Source of the DNA: Rhizophagus sp. LPA8_4_AMF
Taxonomy: Eukaryota; Glomeromycota; Glomeromycetes; Glomerales; Glomeraceae
Reading direction: 5' to 3'
DNA length: 50,324 nt
Assembly: GCA_021464525.1 (NCBI GenBank)
Contig: JADRCO010000135.1
Location: 1 to 50,324 of the forward strand
In this document: positions 1 through 14,379 of the stretch, in pieces
Numbering within the stretch: the stretch's first letter is position 1
How the letters are laid out: each line of letters opens with the position of its first letter
Notes under the pieces: generated by a model
What the model saw: only the letters and a program-made list of their open reading frames with translations
What the model was told of the DNA's origin: nothing
Databases searched by the model: none
Made by a program: the position numbers and the translations under genes

Positions 1-147
1 CTTCAAGTTTATGGAACCAAAAATCTTCGAGTTGTTGATGCTTCAATTTTTCCAAGTATTCCGGCTGGTAATCTTAATGCTCCTACTGCTATGGTTGCAT
101 GGAAAGCAAGTAGGCTAATTGAAGAAGATTACAAAAATAAAGTTTAA
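1..147 (+). CDS. GMC oxidoreductase, C-terminal end (partial)
   Basis: Frame 1 is open from the window edge to a TAA at 145-147 and gives 48 residues. They include [18 protein letters not shown] followed by TAMVAWKAS. This is the conserved C-terminal block of FAD-dependent glucose-methanol-choline oxidoreductases, where the chain after the catalytic His region packs against FAD (family knowledge). The FAD-binding GxGxxG part and the catalytic residues lie outside the window, so substrate and activity cannot be judged. A decayed paralogue with a near-identical end occurs at 22596-24416, and the 3' flanks of both copies also match. The gene is therefore part of a local duplicated set. No break is seen in the visible part. 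Confidence 0.85.
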   Translation, partial: LQVYGTKNLRVVDASIFPSIPAGNLNAPTAMVAWKASRLIEEDYKNKV

Positions 148-1045
148 CGATAAAGAAAACTCCTTAAGCATTAACATAACCTAGATAATATGTAATCTTT
201 ATCTTTATAATACAGATGAATGTATCTATTTATCTCTGTCCTTTATCTCATTAATATTATAATTGATTTCTTTAAGACTGAAATAAAATATGACAAGCAT
301 AATATCCAAGTTGATATGTCCCGATGCACGTCTTTAAGTCCACAGATTTCCGTATGCGTTCCTGTCACATGCCGTACAGAACATTCAGTGACGCTTTTCA
401 GACATTCTTTTCTTAAGGCGAAGCAATACTAGAAAAAACTACGTTAATATTCGAATAGTACATCATTTGTTGAACAAAACTCCATTCCAGAAACATGTCT
501 AATATTTATTTTATGACGATTTCTGAGTCATTTGAACACGAATAAGCAAGATTAAATTAATAAGTATGTAATGATTATACATACATTATATAAATAAAAA
601 AATAAAAGATTTATAACTTTATTTTACTTTAAGATATGTGCAAACTTAAGGTAAGAAAACATCAGAATATATAATAGTTTGTCCAAATTAACGAGACGTC
701 AAGAGTTATTATAAATAATGAAAGAACGGTACTAATGAATGGTAAAAAAGTTTCACATCGACAAGATTTGTTTTAAGCACTTAAAACCCACAGAATTGGT
801 ACTGACTTTTTTGAACTGATGCATGAAAATAACATTTTACTCTTAAAGAAATCACGGTAATGAACATGGTATTAAAAAAATCTTTGTTCTTGTAGGTAAA
901 TACTATTCATAAAACTTTTATTAAATAATAATATGTTAGACTTCTTAAGTTCCAAGGTGCAATATATAATATTACCGTATGCGAAGGCCATCTAATTTTG
1001 AAATACATCAAACTCTTAGTACTTTAGCTAGAACTGTACACATAT
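1..1045 (+). repeat. segmental duplication, copy A (GMC 3' end plus flank)
   Basis: The GMC 3' end and about 0.9 kb of downstream DNA align by eye with 24265-25385. Shared landmarks in the same order are ATGTATCTATTT, CTCATTAATATTGTAA-like, GACTGAAATAAA, the CCAAGTTGATATG segment, the ACATTCAGTGACGC segment, AACTCCATTCC, ACCATTTTACTCTT-like, and GAAATACATCAAA then CTTTAGTACTTTA. Similarity fades near 1045. This is a duplication of gene plus flank, now diverged. Confidence 0.7.
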
Positions 1046-3537
1046 GGTAATAGTGATATTTGAGATTTCCAGTTCGTTTTTTTTTCGTTGTTCTTCATTT
1101 CGTCGATTAATACTTGGTATAAATATACACTGTGTATAAGATAATGTTTTATTTTAAGTTATTTTTAGTTATCTGCTACGCAAACTAAATTATTATCAGA
1201 GGATAGATGTTAGTGTACCTTACATATTTCACCTATGTGACTTAATCTATGAGTTAAAGTAGCCGAATAAATAACTGATTATCAAGATACTTGTGAACAA
1301 CGAGCTTTGAAAATTATTTATTTTTTTCTTTGAAAATAAAAAATCATAAACGGTTCCAGGTGCTTTTCGAAAGTTGCCGGTATAATACTACGAAATCCTA
1401 TAATATTCCTTCAAGGATCTCGTTCACCAATCGTTGGAAGGTAGCGGGAGTATTGTACAACCTGCAGGGCATTACCAAAAGTTCGCTTTTTTTATGATAC
1501 AAAGAAAAAATTAAGTTTTTTTTGTAAAATTAAAAGAAATAGATATAATTTGATTAATTTGATTTAAAAATTTAAAATTAAATTAATAACGACATACAAA
1601 ATTTAATTACCTGAAAAAGTTGAATTCAATATAAATGTTTATATTCAATGTGTAGAAGCCTAAACGAACTTATGGAATCTCAAAACTTTCATTCTTCATA
1701 TTTCATAATAATAATTTAACTATTAGTGCTTGCAGTATTTACAGGTGATAGAAAAATGTTTCGATTAGTCTGAAACAATACCCTTTTTAAGATATATATT
1801 AAGCAGCAAGAATTGAAATGCATAATTGTATCAAACGTGATCTTTTTTATTAACAGTTAACGTGACAAAATTTTATCGTGAAAAAGTTTTTTTTTCCATA
1901 TTTCCATTATATAATTATTAATTATAGTTATTTGATTCATATAATCATTTTAAAGACTTCATTATATATCTATAATCTAATATTCAAAAACTATTCATTA
2001 CAATTCCAATGATTCAACGATCCTATTTAAATTATACTGATGAAATCGACAATAAATTTGTTATAGGAAAGAATAATTTAGTTAATCAAATAGATACTTC
2101 ATTGATAAAGACTGTCTTATTTAATTATAAATAGACAGAAAATAAACGATTCACTTAACAAAGCTAATAAATTTTTTTTTTAAAAAAAACAAGAAATTTC
2201 TCGTGTTCACAACAATAATCACAAATAATATAAAACTCCTGTGACTTTAGCTGTATTTCAATCGGGTAACTAGGACCATGTCCAGAGTTGTGGTGGACTG
2301 GCGGGGCCATAGTTTCAAAAACAGGATATACTGTAGCCATCGATTTACGATGAAAATCCACCCTATTTCGAAAAATGGCTTTTAAATCGACTTGCGATAA
2401 ATCTCGTGAATAAAAACTCAATATTTCATTATTCATAACGATGAAAAACACAAAAATGAAAGATGGAATACGTGAAAACGAATTGACCCAATTCTACACT
2501 ATGATGTTTTTTATTATAATGATCTCCAAAAAATAGGGTTGCAAATCAATGAATCAAATTTGGTAGGGATCGTTTTAACCTACGGTAAAAACACAAAAAA
2601 TGACTCGACCACATTATTAAATCATTCGATAATTAATTTGGTTTTTTTTGTTACGCGTAATACATATCCGCGTAAATACCGACATATCATAGCACGAATG
2701 TCATGAAAATATTTCAAAATTTTCCAAGAATTATTATATGGAATAATTTTGATCTGAAGTATGTACAGTATCTATTTACAGGGAGATTTTTCAATGTTTG
2801 AAAATATTAGACTTTGTTCTTGATAATTAAGGAAAACTAAATCTTTATCCATACAGCATGAAATATTGTTAGTTTGACCAAAATTGAATTTCTATAGGTT
2901 CCTGGAATTATATATTGAAGATGAAGGGTAAGCTATGAGCTTTAAGTATTAACATTTATAATTGTATAAATGCTCCCAAAAAAGTATTTAGGTTCTAATT
3001 AATCAAATAAATATGTACAGTAATGAGTAATTTAATAGATGTCTCAGTTTTTAGCAATATTATAAATATAGTAATCAAATTGATAATTTAATAATTGGAT
3101 AAATTATAAAAAAATGAATTATTTAAATTACAAACTAAGAAATTTGCAAAATATTTTACTACTCTATCCTTAGTGTTTAAATAATTTCTAAATAAATAAA
3201 AAAGAAAACATATTGATGAAAATTATTTAAATTACAAACTAAGGTATTTGCAAATTATTTTACTACTCTATTATTAGTGTTTAAATAACTCTGAAAAAAA
3301 AGGAAGGAAAAACAAAAATAATATCTTTGTTGAATATATATAATATCAAATATAATTTAGAAAACTATTTTGAATTATTTAAAAATTTCACAAATATATA
3401 ATTAATCACAAATATATATAATTAATCTTCACGTATTTTAATATCTAAATAATAAGTAAATAAAAAAATTACTTAGTATAAAATGATTATATAAAAATCA
3501 ACTTCTTTTATACATATTATATACATACCCAATGAAT
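1046..3537. other. intergenic; includes a block shared with 19.3 kb
   Basis: About 2.5 kb without a supportable gene. The stretch around 1575-2150 matches 19265-20290 in order (AATAACGACA, ATTACCTGAA.AAGTTG.ATTCAATAT, TGGAA.CTC, TGCTTGCA.T.TTTAC, TTATAAATAGACA). It may be the 5' flank of a lost GMC copy, because in the second locus it precedes the GMC remnant. A 95-codon open frame on the minus strand (2164-2451) has no recognisable domain and no support. Two imperfect direct repeats of about 60 bp lie around 3115-3185 and 3215-3285 (ATTTAAATTACAAACTAAG with TTGCAAA.TATTTTACTACTC). Confidence 0.5.
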
Positions 3538-4778
3538 TTAAACCATACAATCATCCAAATTTTCACTCACTACTATAATTTTGTCCAAATTTTCATCAGT
3601 AAAATTATAAAAATGACTTGTATGATGTGCTTGTGGGTGAGATTCAGTATTAAGATTGTTATACCCAATTGGTGCATTCATAAATTTCATAATGTTGCTT
3701 TTTAATTCTTCATCAATATCATTAATTTTCTTTCCATGAGGAAGAATAATCCATTTTTCAATAATATTTAAAACCTCTTTAGAAGATGGCCTTTTCAACG
3801 GATCATCATTCCAACATTTTTTCATCAAATCTGTATAACATTGTGGAGTATTTTTAATAATTTCAGGACGTTCACCTTTACAAATACTTAAACTAAGTTG
3901 ATAATCATGTGCTCTATCGTTAAATGGTGGAATTCCAGATGTAAACTCCCACATAATCATAGAAAAACTATATATATCTCTAGCTAGAGTGTAAGGTTTA
4001 TTTCTTAAAACTTCAGGTGCCATAAATGGTATAATTCCAAAGATTTCGCCTTTTTCTAAAAATGATTTTATAGATTGACATAATCCTAAATCACTAATAT
4101 AAACTTTATCCATTTTATTTTTTTCATTTTCTTTGTCCTCTTTATTCTTATGATATAAAATATTGCCATCATGAAAATCACAATGAATAAGCTTTTGCTC
4201 ATGTATTTCATTAAGTCCAGAAATAATTCTATACAACATATGTAATTTTTGTTTCCAATTATATTTGACTATTTCTTCTAAATTACTTCTTAAATTACCT
4301 TTGTTTGCATAATCCATTACTACTATATATTTAGGAGTATCTGGTAAGAGAGTAGCATTATTGTGTATAGTATCATTAGGTGTAGCAGTAGGTAAAGGAC
4401 TTGTATTTTTTGTTAATCCATATAAATTAATAATTTCATATGAATTTGAACAACTTCTATGATATTTCCACTATAAAATATAAATTAGTTATATTAATAT
4501 ATAGTACTATAAATAAATTAAATTAAATTAAAAGTTGAAATAAATAAATATCCCATCATACTTCTTTTAAAAATTCTTTTAAATTTTCATTCAACTTATC
4601 TAGACATTTAAGAACTACTTCTTTATTTTCATCTTTATCTAACCAAATAGCTTTATATATAGTACTAAACCCTCCTTTATCAAGATATTCAATATTACTA
4701 AATTTATTATAAGGAATCCACTTTAAATCTTTTTGAAGAATAAATTTATCTATAATCGCATTTCCACTTTTTCCAAAT
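3538..4778 (-). CDS. TKL-type protein kinase, catalytic exons
   Basis: Two exons, 4778-4562 and 4470-3538, join in phase 0 across a 91-nt GT-AG intron. The first begins FGKSGNAIIDKFI, the linker seen in the expanded kinase families of arbuscular mycorrhizal fungi, then WIPYNKFSNIEYLDKGG (glycine loop) and VVLKCLDK (lysine). The second has HCDFHDGN (catalytic loop, Asp and Asn present, HRD Arg replaced by Cys), ISDLGL in place of DFG, MAPEVL and the W-FTSGIPPF helix. The substitutions are common in this family, so activity is plausible. The tail of about 90 residues is low in features. The first exon enters in phase 2, so upstream exons must exist. These are the triplet microexons at 4856-14902. 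Kinase identity is firm; ligand and targets are unknown. Confidence 0.92.
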
Positions 4779-5341
4779 CTATAAATTAAAATAATTGTAA
4801 TATTTATATAAAATGTTATATCAAAAATTGTTAAAAAAAAAATAATTATACTTACTCTAAATTAAATAAAAATTTAACAAATTATAAAACTTAGTTTATT
4901 CATAAACAATATATCATAATTTAACCAGTTAACTTACCATCTAAAGCCAATTATTAAATTATTTTTTTTTTAAATAGAAAATTAGTTAACTACTAAATTA
5001 TAAATAGAAATCATATAAATATATAATAATAAACTTAAATAACTTACAATCTAAAGTAAAATTACAATTTTTTAAATAAAAAATATAGTTAGTTTAAAGT
5101 ATATATAAATAGTAATATGCAATAATAAAATTAATTATAAATAAATAACTTACTTTCTAAAATTAAATTATATATAAAATGATATTAAAGTGATATTAGT
5201 ATACAAATATATAATAATGAAACTAAATAAGTAACATGTAACTTACTTGCTATATTATTAAATAAATTTTTAAATAAAGAATTTAATTAATTAAAATTAT
5301 AAATATTTATATAATAATAATAAAAAATAGCTTACATCTTC

Positions 5342-5722
5342 CTATATTATTAAATAATTTTTAAATAAAAAATTTAGTTAGTATATTTTTTTAAAAAATT
5401 CTAGTTAAATATTATAATTCTAATTATATAATGATACTAATAATTATTATTAATAGAATAATTTATTTATTGTACATATGATATTATTATTATTCTTTTG
5501 TTACTTATAAGATATTACATCCTTTTCTCTTTTCATTTTCATATATATTTTGAAGATTTACAATTTTTTTTTGTTATAAAAAATCTATTTTTTATGCTTT
5601 TTTTTTTAAATGTTACATATATTAATCTTAATTAGTAATCAAGAAATAATATATCACTATGAGCAATAAATAAATTTACTTAATAATAATAATAAACAAA
5701 AACTTTTCAATAAATAACTTAC
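5342..5722 (-). other. longest array intron, with unexplained extra ~290 bp
   Basis: The spacing between the microexons at 5723-5725 and 5336-5341 is four times the usual. The extra DNA includes 5510-5590, where the minus strand has an open stretch reading NCKSSKYIYENEKREKGC. This could be a cryptic exon, but its ends are not convincing. No terminal inverted repeats were found. It may be an old insertion. Confidence 0.35.
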
Positions 5723-8310
5723 TTTCTATATTATTAATTGTTAAATAAATAATTTGGTTAGTTTAAATTAATATATATAAATATTATATAATAAAATTAA
5801 ATAAATAACTTACTTACTATATTATTATTTTTTAAAAAAAAATTTAGTTAATTTAAAATTGTATAAATATATAATAATAAAACTTAAATAAATAATTTAT
5901 AACTTACTATCTGTAATAAATCCATTATAAAGCAATTTTTTAAATAAACAATTTAATAAATAACTGAACAAATTAAATATTATATAAATATATAATATAA
6001 GAATAACTTACAATCTATATAATATAAATAGTTAAATTAATTATAAATATATAATAATAGAATTAAATAAATAGTTAGTTTATAACTTACAAGCTAATAT
6101 AATAAATTGGTAAAAATTTTTTAAATGAAAAATTAGTTAGTTTAGTATTATAAATAATAAAATTAACTGATAGAATAACTTAATATTTACCAACTATAAT
6201 AAATTAACAAATAATTTTTAAATAAAAAATTTAGTTAATTAAAATATTATTTAAAATAAAATTAATAAAATTAAATAAATAACTTACGCCCTATATTATT
6301 AAATAAAATGTTGATTAGCTTAAAATTATATAAATATATATATATAATAATAAATAATAAATAATTTTAACTTACAAGCTAAATTACCAAATAATTTTTA
6401 AATAAAAAATTTAGTTAATTTAAATTAAATATAAATATATATATATTTATAATATAAATATTTGTAACTTACCAACTAAAAATAAATATTTAAAAATTTT
6501 TAAATAAAAAATTTAGTTATTAAAATATTATTTAAAATTAATAAAATTAAATAGATTACTTACAGCCTAATAATATATTATTAATTAATTATTTAATAAA
6601 AAGTTTAGTTAATTTAAATATTATTCAATAATAAAATTAAAAAATAACTTACCCACTATATTATTATTAAATAATTTTAAATAAAAATATAATTAGTAAA
6701 TATAATAATTATTAAAATAAATAATTTTATAACTTACAAACTATAATAAATAATTAAATAATAAAAAATTTAATTAGTATAAATTAAAGTATTATATAAT
6801 ATATATTAAATAATAAAATTATTTAAATGATTTACATGTTATATTAAGTAATAAATAAAAAAATAATTAATTTTAAATTATATATAATAAAATTAAATAA
6901 ATAATAAATTATAACTTACATGCTATAATAATTTTATTTAAATTTTTTTAAATAAAAAATTTAATTAGTTTAAATATTATATAAATATATAATAATAAAA
7001 TAAATAATTTATAACTTACTAACTATAATAAATAAAAAATTAATTTAATTTAAATTATATACCAATATTAAATAATTATAAATAAATAAATTTAATACTT
7101 ACCAGCTATAATAAATTATCCAATAATTTTTTAAATAAAAAATTTAATTAATTAAAATTATAATATAAATATATAATAAATAAATAACTTATAACTTACC
7201 AACTATAATAAATTATCAAAATTATTTTAAATAAAGAATTTAGTTAACTTAATTTTACATATAAAATAAAATTAAATAAATAACTTACGGCCTATATTAT
7301 TAAATAATTATGTAAGCAAAAAATTAATTAATTTAAATAGTATATAAGTATTTAATAAAATTGAACACTTTATATAACTTACAAGCTATATTATAAAATA
7401 GTTTTTTAATAAAAAAAATTAATTAGTTTAATTATATATAAATATAAATATATTGTTAATATAAAATTAAATAATTTACCTTCTAATTATTGCATAATTT
7501 TAAATAAAAAATTAAAATTTAATTAGTTTAAATTCTAGTATATAATTGAAATTAAAATTAAATATAAATTTATAACTTACTAGCTATATCAAATATTTTT
7601 TTTAAATAAAAAATTAATTAGTTTAAATAAAATATATGATAATATAATTAAAAAAACTAATAACTGAACTTACTCCCTATATTAAAAATATTAAAAATTT
7701 AATTAGTATAATTATATATAATAAAAGTTATTATAATTAAATATGAACTAATAAAATTAAATAAATAACTTACATGCTATAGTATTAATATTATAAAATA
7801 ATGTTTAAATTAAAAATTTAATAAGTTAAATTATATATAATATTATATATAATAAAATTAAATAACCAACTTACTTGCTATAATAAATTATTAATAATAT
7901 TTTAAAAAATTTAATTAATTTAAATATATAATAATAATAAAAGTAAATAAATAATATACTTACAATCTATAATAAATTTACAATTTTTTAGTAAAAAATT
8001 AGTTAATTTAAATATTATATTATAAATATATAATAATAAGTAACTTACATTCTATATAAATATTAAAAATAAAAATTTAATTAGTTTATTATATATAAAT
8101 ATTATATAAATATATATAATAAATAACTTACTTTCTATATTATTAAATAATTTTTTAAAATAAAAATTTAATTAGTTTAAATTATATATAAATATTTAAT
8201 AATATTAAATTAATTAATTAAATAACTTACCAACTATAATATATTACCAAATAATTTTTTAGATAAAAATTTAATTTAATTTAATTATATATAAATATTT
8301 AATAAAAGAA

Positions 8311-8397
8311 CTTATACATATTACGTAATATTCAATTATAATATTTATAAATCATGATTTCTCCTTCTCTTTAATAATTACGTAATATGCATAACAA
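8311..8397. mobile_element. small foldback element inside an array intron
   Basis: About 87 bp bounded by inverted ends TTATACATATTACGTAAT and, on the other strand, TTATGCATATTACGTAAT. It lies between microexons 8231-8233 and 8417-8419 and leaves both splice sites intact. The core ATTACGTAATAT is shared with the element at 13936-14088, so it may be a shorter relative. Confidence 0.6.
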
Positions 8398-11300
8398 TAT
8401 TAAATAAATAACTTACAATCTATATTATTATTAATAATTTTCAATATTAGTTTAAATTATTATATAATAATATTATAAAAATATATTAAATAATTTACCT
8501 TCTATATTATTAAATAATTTTTAATAAAAAAAATTAATTAATTAAATATTATAGAAATATATAATAATAAAATTAAATAAAAAATTTATAACTTACGAGC
8601 TATAATAAATTAAAATTTAATTTATTTATATTAATAAATATTATATAAGTATTTAATAATATTAAATAAATAATTTATAACTCACTAGCTATAATAAATT
8701 AGTAATATTTAAATAAAAAAATAATTAGTTTAAATTATATATAATAAAATAAAAGGAATAATTTATAACTTACCATCTATAATAGTAAATTATCAAATAA
8801 TTTGAAAATAAAAATTAATTTAACAACATATAAATGTTATATAAATAAATAATAATAAATTATATCTATACATACATCCTATATTTATATTATAAAAAAA
8901 ATAATTTAATTTAAATATTATATATAATAAAATTAAATAATAATTATAACTTACCAACTATAATATAAAAAAAATTATAGTGACATTTTAAAATAAAAAT
9001 TTTAATTATTTTTATAATAAAAAATGTCAGACAAAATTAAATTAATAATTCATTACTTACGAACTAATAATTTTTTAATAAATTTAATTAGTAAATTAAT
9101 ATATATATTATTTTATATAATAAATAGTTTAATTGACTTACCAACTATAATAAATTATTAAATAATTTTTTTTTTGATTAATTTAATTATATATATAATA
9201 CAAATAATATTAAATAATAATAAAATTATATAAATAACTTACATCCTAAATTAAAAAAATAATTAATTTAGTTTATATAAATAAATTAAATAAACAATTT
9301 ATAACTTACCAACTATAACAATAATAAATTATAAATTAAAATTATAAAAATTAATTAATTTAAATTATAATAATTAAATTAATAAATATCTTATAATTTA
9401 CCAGCTATAATAAATTAATAAATAATTAATATAATTTATAAATAAATACTATATAAAATATATAAATAAATAAAATAACTTACTTGAAACTATAATAAAT
9501 TATTAAATAATTTTAAAATAAAAAATTTAATTAGTTTAAATTTCTATATAATAAAATAAGATAAATAATTTATAACTTACCAACTATAATAAAATACCAA
9601 ATAATTTTTTAAATAAAAAATAATTAATTAATTAAATTATTTGCAAATATTATATAAATATATACTAATAATAATAAATTATAACTTATAACTTACCAAC
9701 TATAATAAATATAATAAATTAATTTAAATAAAAATTATTAGTTTTAATTTTATATACAAATATTACATTAATATAATAAAATTAATAAATAACTTACGTC
9801 CTATATAATTATAATAATAAATAAAGAAATAATTGAATTATATGCAAATATTATATAAATACATAATAATAATAATAATAATTTATAATTTATAACTTAC
9901 CAGCTTTAATAAATTATCAAATATTTTTTAAATAAAAATTTTTAAATTAATTTAAAATTATATATAAATATTATAATAGTAAAATTAAAATAATTTAACT
10001 TACCAACTATAACAAATTATTAATTAAATTTTAATTATATTATAATATATATATTAGTATACTAATAAATATAATAAAATTAAACAAAAACAAATAATTT
10101 ATAACTTACAAACTATAATAAATTACCAGTAAATTTATTAAAATTAGTTTAAATAATATATAATAAATTATATAAATAATTTATAAACTTACCAACTAAA
10201 TATAAGGCAAGCAAGATGGAGAAAAATAATATTTGTAAATAAGGTATTTAGAATTAATATATATAACAATAGAATTAAATAAATAACTTATAACTTACTG
10301 ACTATATTAAATGATTAATAAATTTTAAACAAAGAATTTAATTAGTTTAAATTTATATTTATATATTATATATAATAATAAAATTAAAAATAATTTATAA
10401 CTTACCACCTATAGTAAGTTGCCAAATAATTTTTAAATAAAAATTTAATTAATTATATAAAATATTATTTAAATATAATAAATAAAATTATGTAAATAAC
10501 TTACTTCCTATATTATAAATAATAAATAGAAAATTAATTTACAGTAAATAATATATAATAACAGATAAATACTAATTTATACTTACCAACTATAATAAAT
10601 TACCAGTAATTTTATTAAAATTAGTTTAAATATATATAATAAATTATATAAATAATTTATTAATTTATAACTTACCAACTATAATAAAATATAAAATATT
10701 TTTTTAATTTATTTATTATATTTATAAAATGTAAAATATAATAAACTTATAACTTACCAACTATAATAATTTATTAAATAATTTTTAAAATTATTTTAAA
10801 TTATACATATATTATATATATTAATAAATTAAATAAATAATTTATAACTTACTAACTATATATAATAAAGTATTAAATAATTTTGAATAAAAAATTTAAT
10901 TAGTATATTTACATATTTATATTTTATATAAATATATATAAAATTAAATAAATTTACCACCTATAATAAATTATAAATTAAATTTAATTAATAAATATTA
11001 TTTATAAATATAATAAAAACATATAATAATAAATTAAATAAATAATTTATAACTTACCAACTACAATAAATTATAAAATAAAAAAATTTAGTTAGCATTT
11101 TAAATTATATAAATATACAATAACAATAAATAAATAATTTATAACTTACGAGCTAATAAATAAATTATTAAATAAATATATTAGTTAATTTAAATTATAT
11201 ATAAATATTATATATAATTTATAAAATAATAAAAACTTACTCCCTATATTAAATAAATTTTTAAATAAAAAATTAACTATATATAAGTATATATATAATA

Positions 11301-13594
11301 ATAAATTAATAAATAATTTATAACTTACAATCTAAAATAATTCCAAAAAAATTTTGATTAATTTTGATATATAAATATTATAAAATATATAATGATAAAA
11401 TTAAATAACTTACTTCCTATATTATAAAATAATTGTCAAATAAAAAATTTAGTTAATTTAATATTATAAGAATATTGTATTATAATAAATTAAATAAATT
11501 ATTATTTACGATCTAAAATAAATTATTAAATAGTTAGTTTAAATATATATATAAATATTAGCAAAATTAAATAAATAACTTACAATCTAAAAAAAAAATT
11601 ATTTTTTTTAATTAGAGAATTTAATTAATTTAAATTATATTATTTATATATAATAATAAAATTAAATAAATAATTATAACTTACAAACTAAAATAAATTA
11701 TTTAAATTAAAAATTTAATTAGTTTTTATAAATATTATAAAAATATAAATTAATATTAAATAACTTACATTCTATGTATTAAATAATTTTTTAAAAAAAA
11801 TTATAAATAATTAGTTTATATTAATTATATAGATATTATATATAATAATAAATAATAACTTACTTCCTATATTATTAAAAATTTTTTGAATAATAAAAAA
11901 TTTAGTTAATTTAAATTATAACAAAATTAAATAAATAATTTATAACTTACCATCTAAAATAAATTATCAAATAATTTTTTAAATAAAGAATTTAATTAAT
12001 TTAAATTATATATAAATATTATATAAATATATAAAAATAAATAACTTACTCCCTATATTATTAAATGATTTTTTTAAAAAAACTTTAGTTAGTTTTAATT
12101 ACATAAATATTATATAAATATATAACAATAAAATAAAATTAAATAAATAATTTATAACTTACAATCTAAAATAAATTACCAATAATTATTTAAATAAAAT
12201 ATTATTAGTAAATTAAATATATAAATATTATATATATATTTTTAATAAAAATAATTTACCAGCTATAATAAATTAGTTTAATTAATTTAAATTATAAGTA
12301 AATAATATATAAATATATAAATATATAAATAATAAATTAAAATAAATAACTTACTCCCTAGTATATTATTAAATAATTATTAAAAAAAAAATTTAATTAG
12401 TATAAAGATTATATAAAAATTAATATATAACTTATAACTTACACCCTATATATATTATAAAATAATTATTTAAATAAAAATTTAATTAGTTTAAATTATA
12501 AATAAATAAAAATTAAATAAATTAAATAAATACTTACATGCTAATATGTTATTAAAATTATTAATAATTATTTACATAAAAATTTAATTAATTATTTGGT
12601 TATATAGGTTATATATAATATAAATAAATTAAATAAATAATTTATAACTTACTAGCTAAAATAAATTTTTTAAATAAAGAATTTAAAATTTTAAATTGTA
12701 TATAAATATTATATTAATATATATATAAATATAATTTCTAACTTACAATTTCTATAAACTATTAAATAGTTTTTAATAAAAATTTAAATTTAGTTAATAA
12801 AAATTTAAATTATATATAATATAAATATATAAAATAAATTACTTACACCCTGTATTATAATAAAAATTTAATTAATATATTAATATAAGTGTAATATAAA
12901 TATTTAATTTATAAAAATAAGTTATAACTTACACCCTATATTATTGATTTATTATTAAAAAATTAATTAGTTTAAATTTATAAATAAATAAATATTATAC
13001 AAATAATAATGAATAACTTACATTCTAATATATTATAAATAATTGTTTAAATAAATAAAAAAATTAGTTGTTAATTTAAATTATAAAATATATAATAATT
13101 AATTTAAATAAATAACTTACTTCCTATATTATTAAATATTTTTTAAATAAAAATTTTGTTAATTTAAATTATATATAATATATATAAATATATAATATTA
13201 AAATTACTTACTTTCTGTTTTATTAAATAATTTTTTAATAAATAATTTAATAATTTAATTAATTTAAATTATATATAAATATTGTATAAATAAAAATAAT
13301 AAATAATTTACTTTCTATTATATTATTAAATAATATTTTGAAATAAATAATTTACTTAGTTTAAGTTTAATGAATATATAATAATAAAATTAAATAAAAA
13401 TTTATAACTTACCAACTATAATAAATTATTGAATAATTTTTTAAATAAATATATAAAAAATTAATTAATTTAGGTTAGTAATATAATTATAGTATAATAT
13501 AATAATAATAAAATTAATAAACTTACAATCTAAATAAATTATCGAGTAATTGTTTAAAAAAAAAAATTTAATTAATTTGAATTATATAAGTATA

Positions 13595-13755
13595 CTAGGA
13601 AAATGAAAACCATTATAAGTCTGAAGCAAAAAAGATAAAGCTTGTGATTTCATTGGATGACATCATGTGAGAAGACAGAAAAACTCATGTGATCGATCAT
13701 TTTTCATAGTGTATATACATATATAGTCCTTCATTTTGCTTCAGACAATTAATTT
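13595..13755. mobile_element. MITE, AGTCTGAAG family, copy 1
   Basis: The left end CTAGGAAAATGAAAACC is followed by AGTCTGAAGCAAAA, and the right side carries TTTTGCTTCAGAC as an inverted match. It is an insertion in the array intron between microexons 13527-13529 and 13784-13786. Related copies lie at 16111-16440 and 31815-31937. Confidence 0.6.
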
Positions 13756-13935
13756 TCAAATATATAAAGAAGTTATAACTTACAATCTAAAATTATCAGA
13801 TAATTTTTTAAATAAAGAATTTAATTAGTTTAAATTATATGTAAAATATGTAAATAACTTCTAACTTACCAACTAAAATAAAATCAAATAATTTTTAAAA
13901 CAAAAGAAATTAGTTAGTTTAAATTATATGTATAA

Positions 13936-14088
13936 AGGGCTGTGATATATATTACGTAATATCTATTTATTATAAGCTCATACTCCTCCACCCCCATGTA
14001 ATATATATAATCTTACGTTACATTTATATATATATAAGACCTTCAAATACCCACTCTCTAAAATATTACGTAATAAATGTCATGGCCC
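13936..14088. mobile_element. foldback element with TATTACGTAATA ends
   Basis: About 150 bp. The left end reads GGGCTGTGATATATATTACG. The right end, inverted, reads GGGCCATGACATTTATTACG. It sits inside the array intron between microexons 13869-13871 and 14128-14130 and spares their splice sites. No coding capacity. Confidence 0.65.
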
Positions 14089-14379
14089 ATAAAAATATAT
14101 AATAATAGAAATAGATAAATAACTTACTTCCTACATTATTAAATAATTTTTAAGTAAATAAAGAATTTAGTTGATTTAAATATTGTACAAAATAGTATGT
14201 AAATATAACTTCAGTTACTTTCTATATTATTATATAATTTTTTTAAAATAATAAATTTAATTAGCTTATACTGAACATTATATAAAAAATAAATTATATA
14301 AATCTATAACTTACCAACTATAATAAATTACCAAATAATTTTAAAAAAAATTTAGTTAAATTTAAACATATGAGTAATA

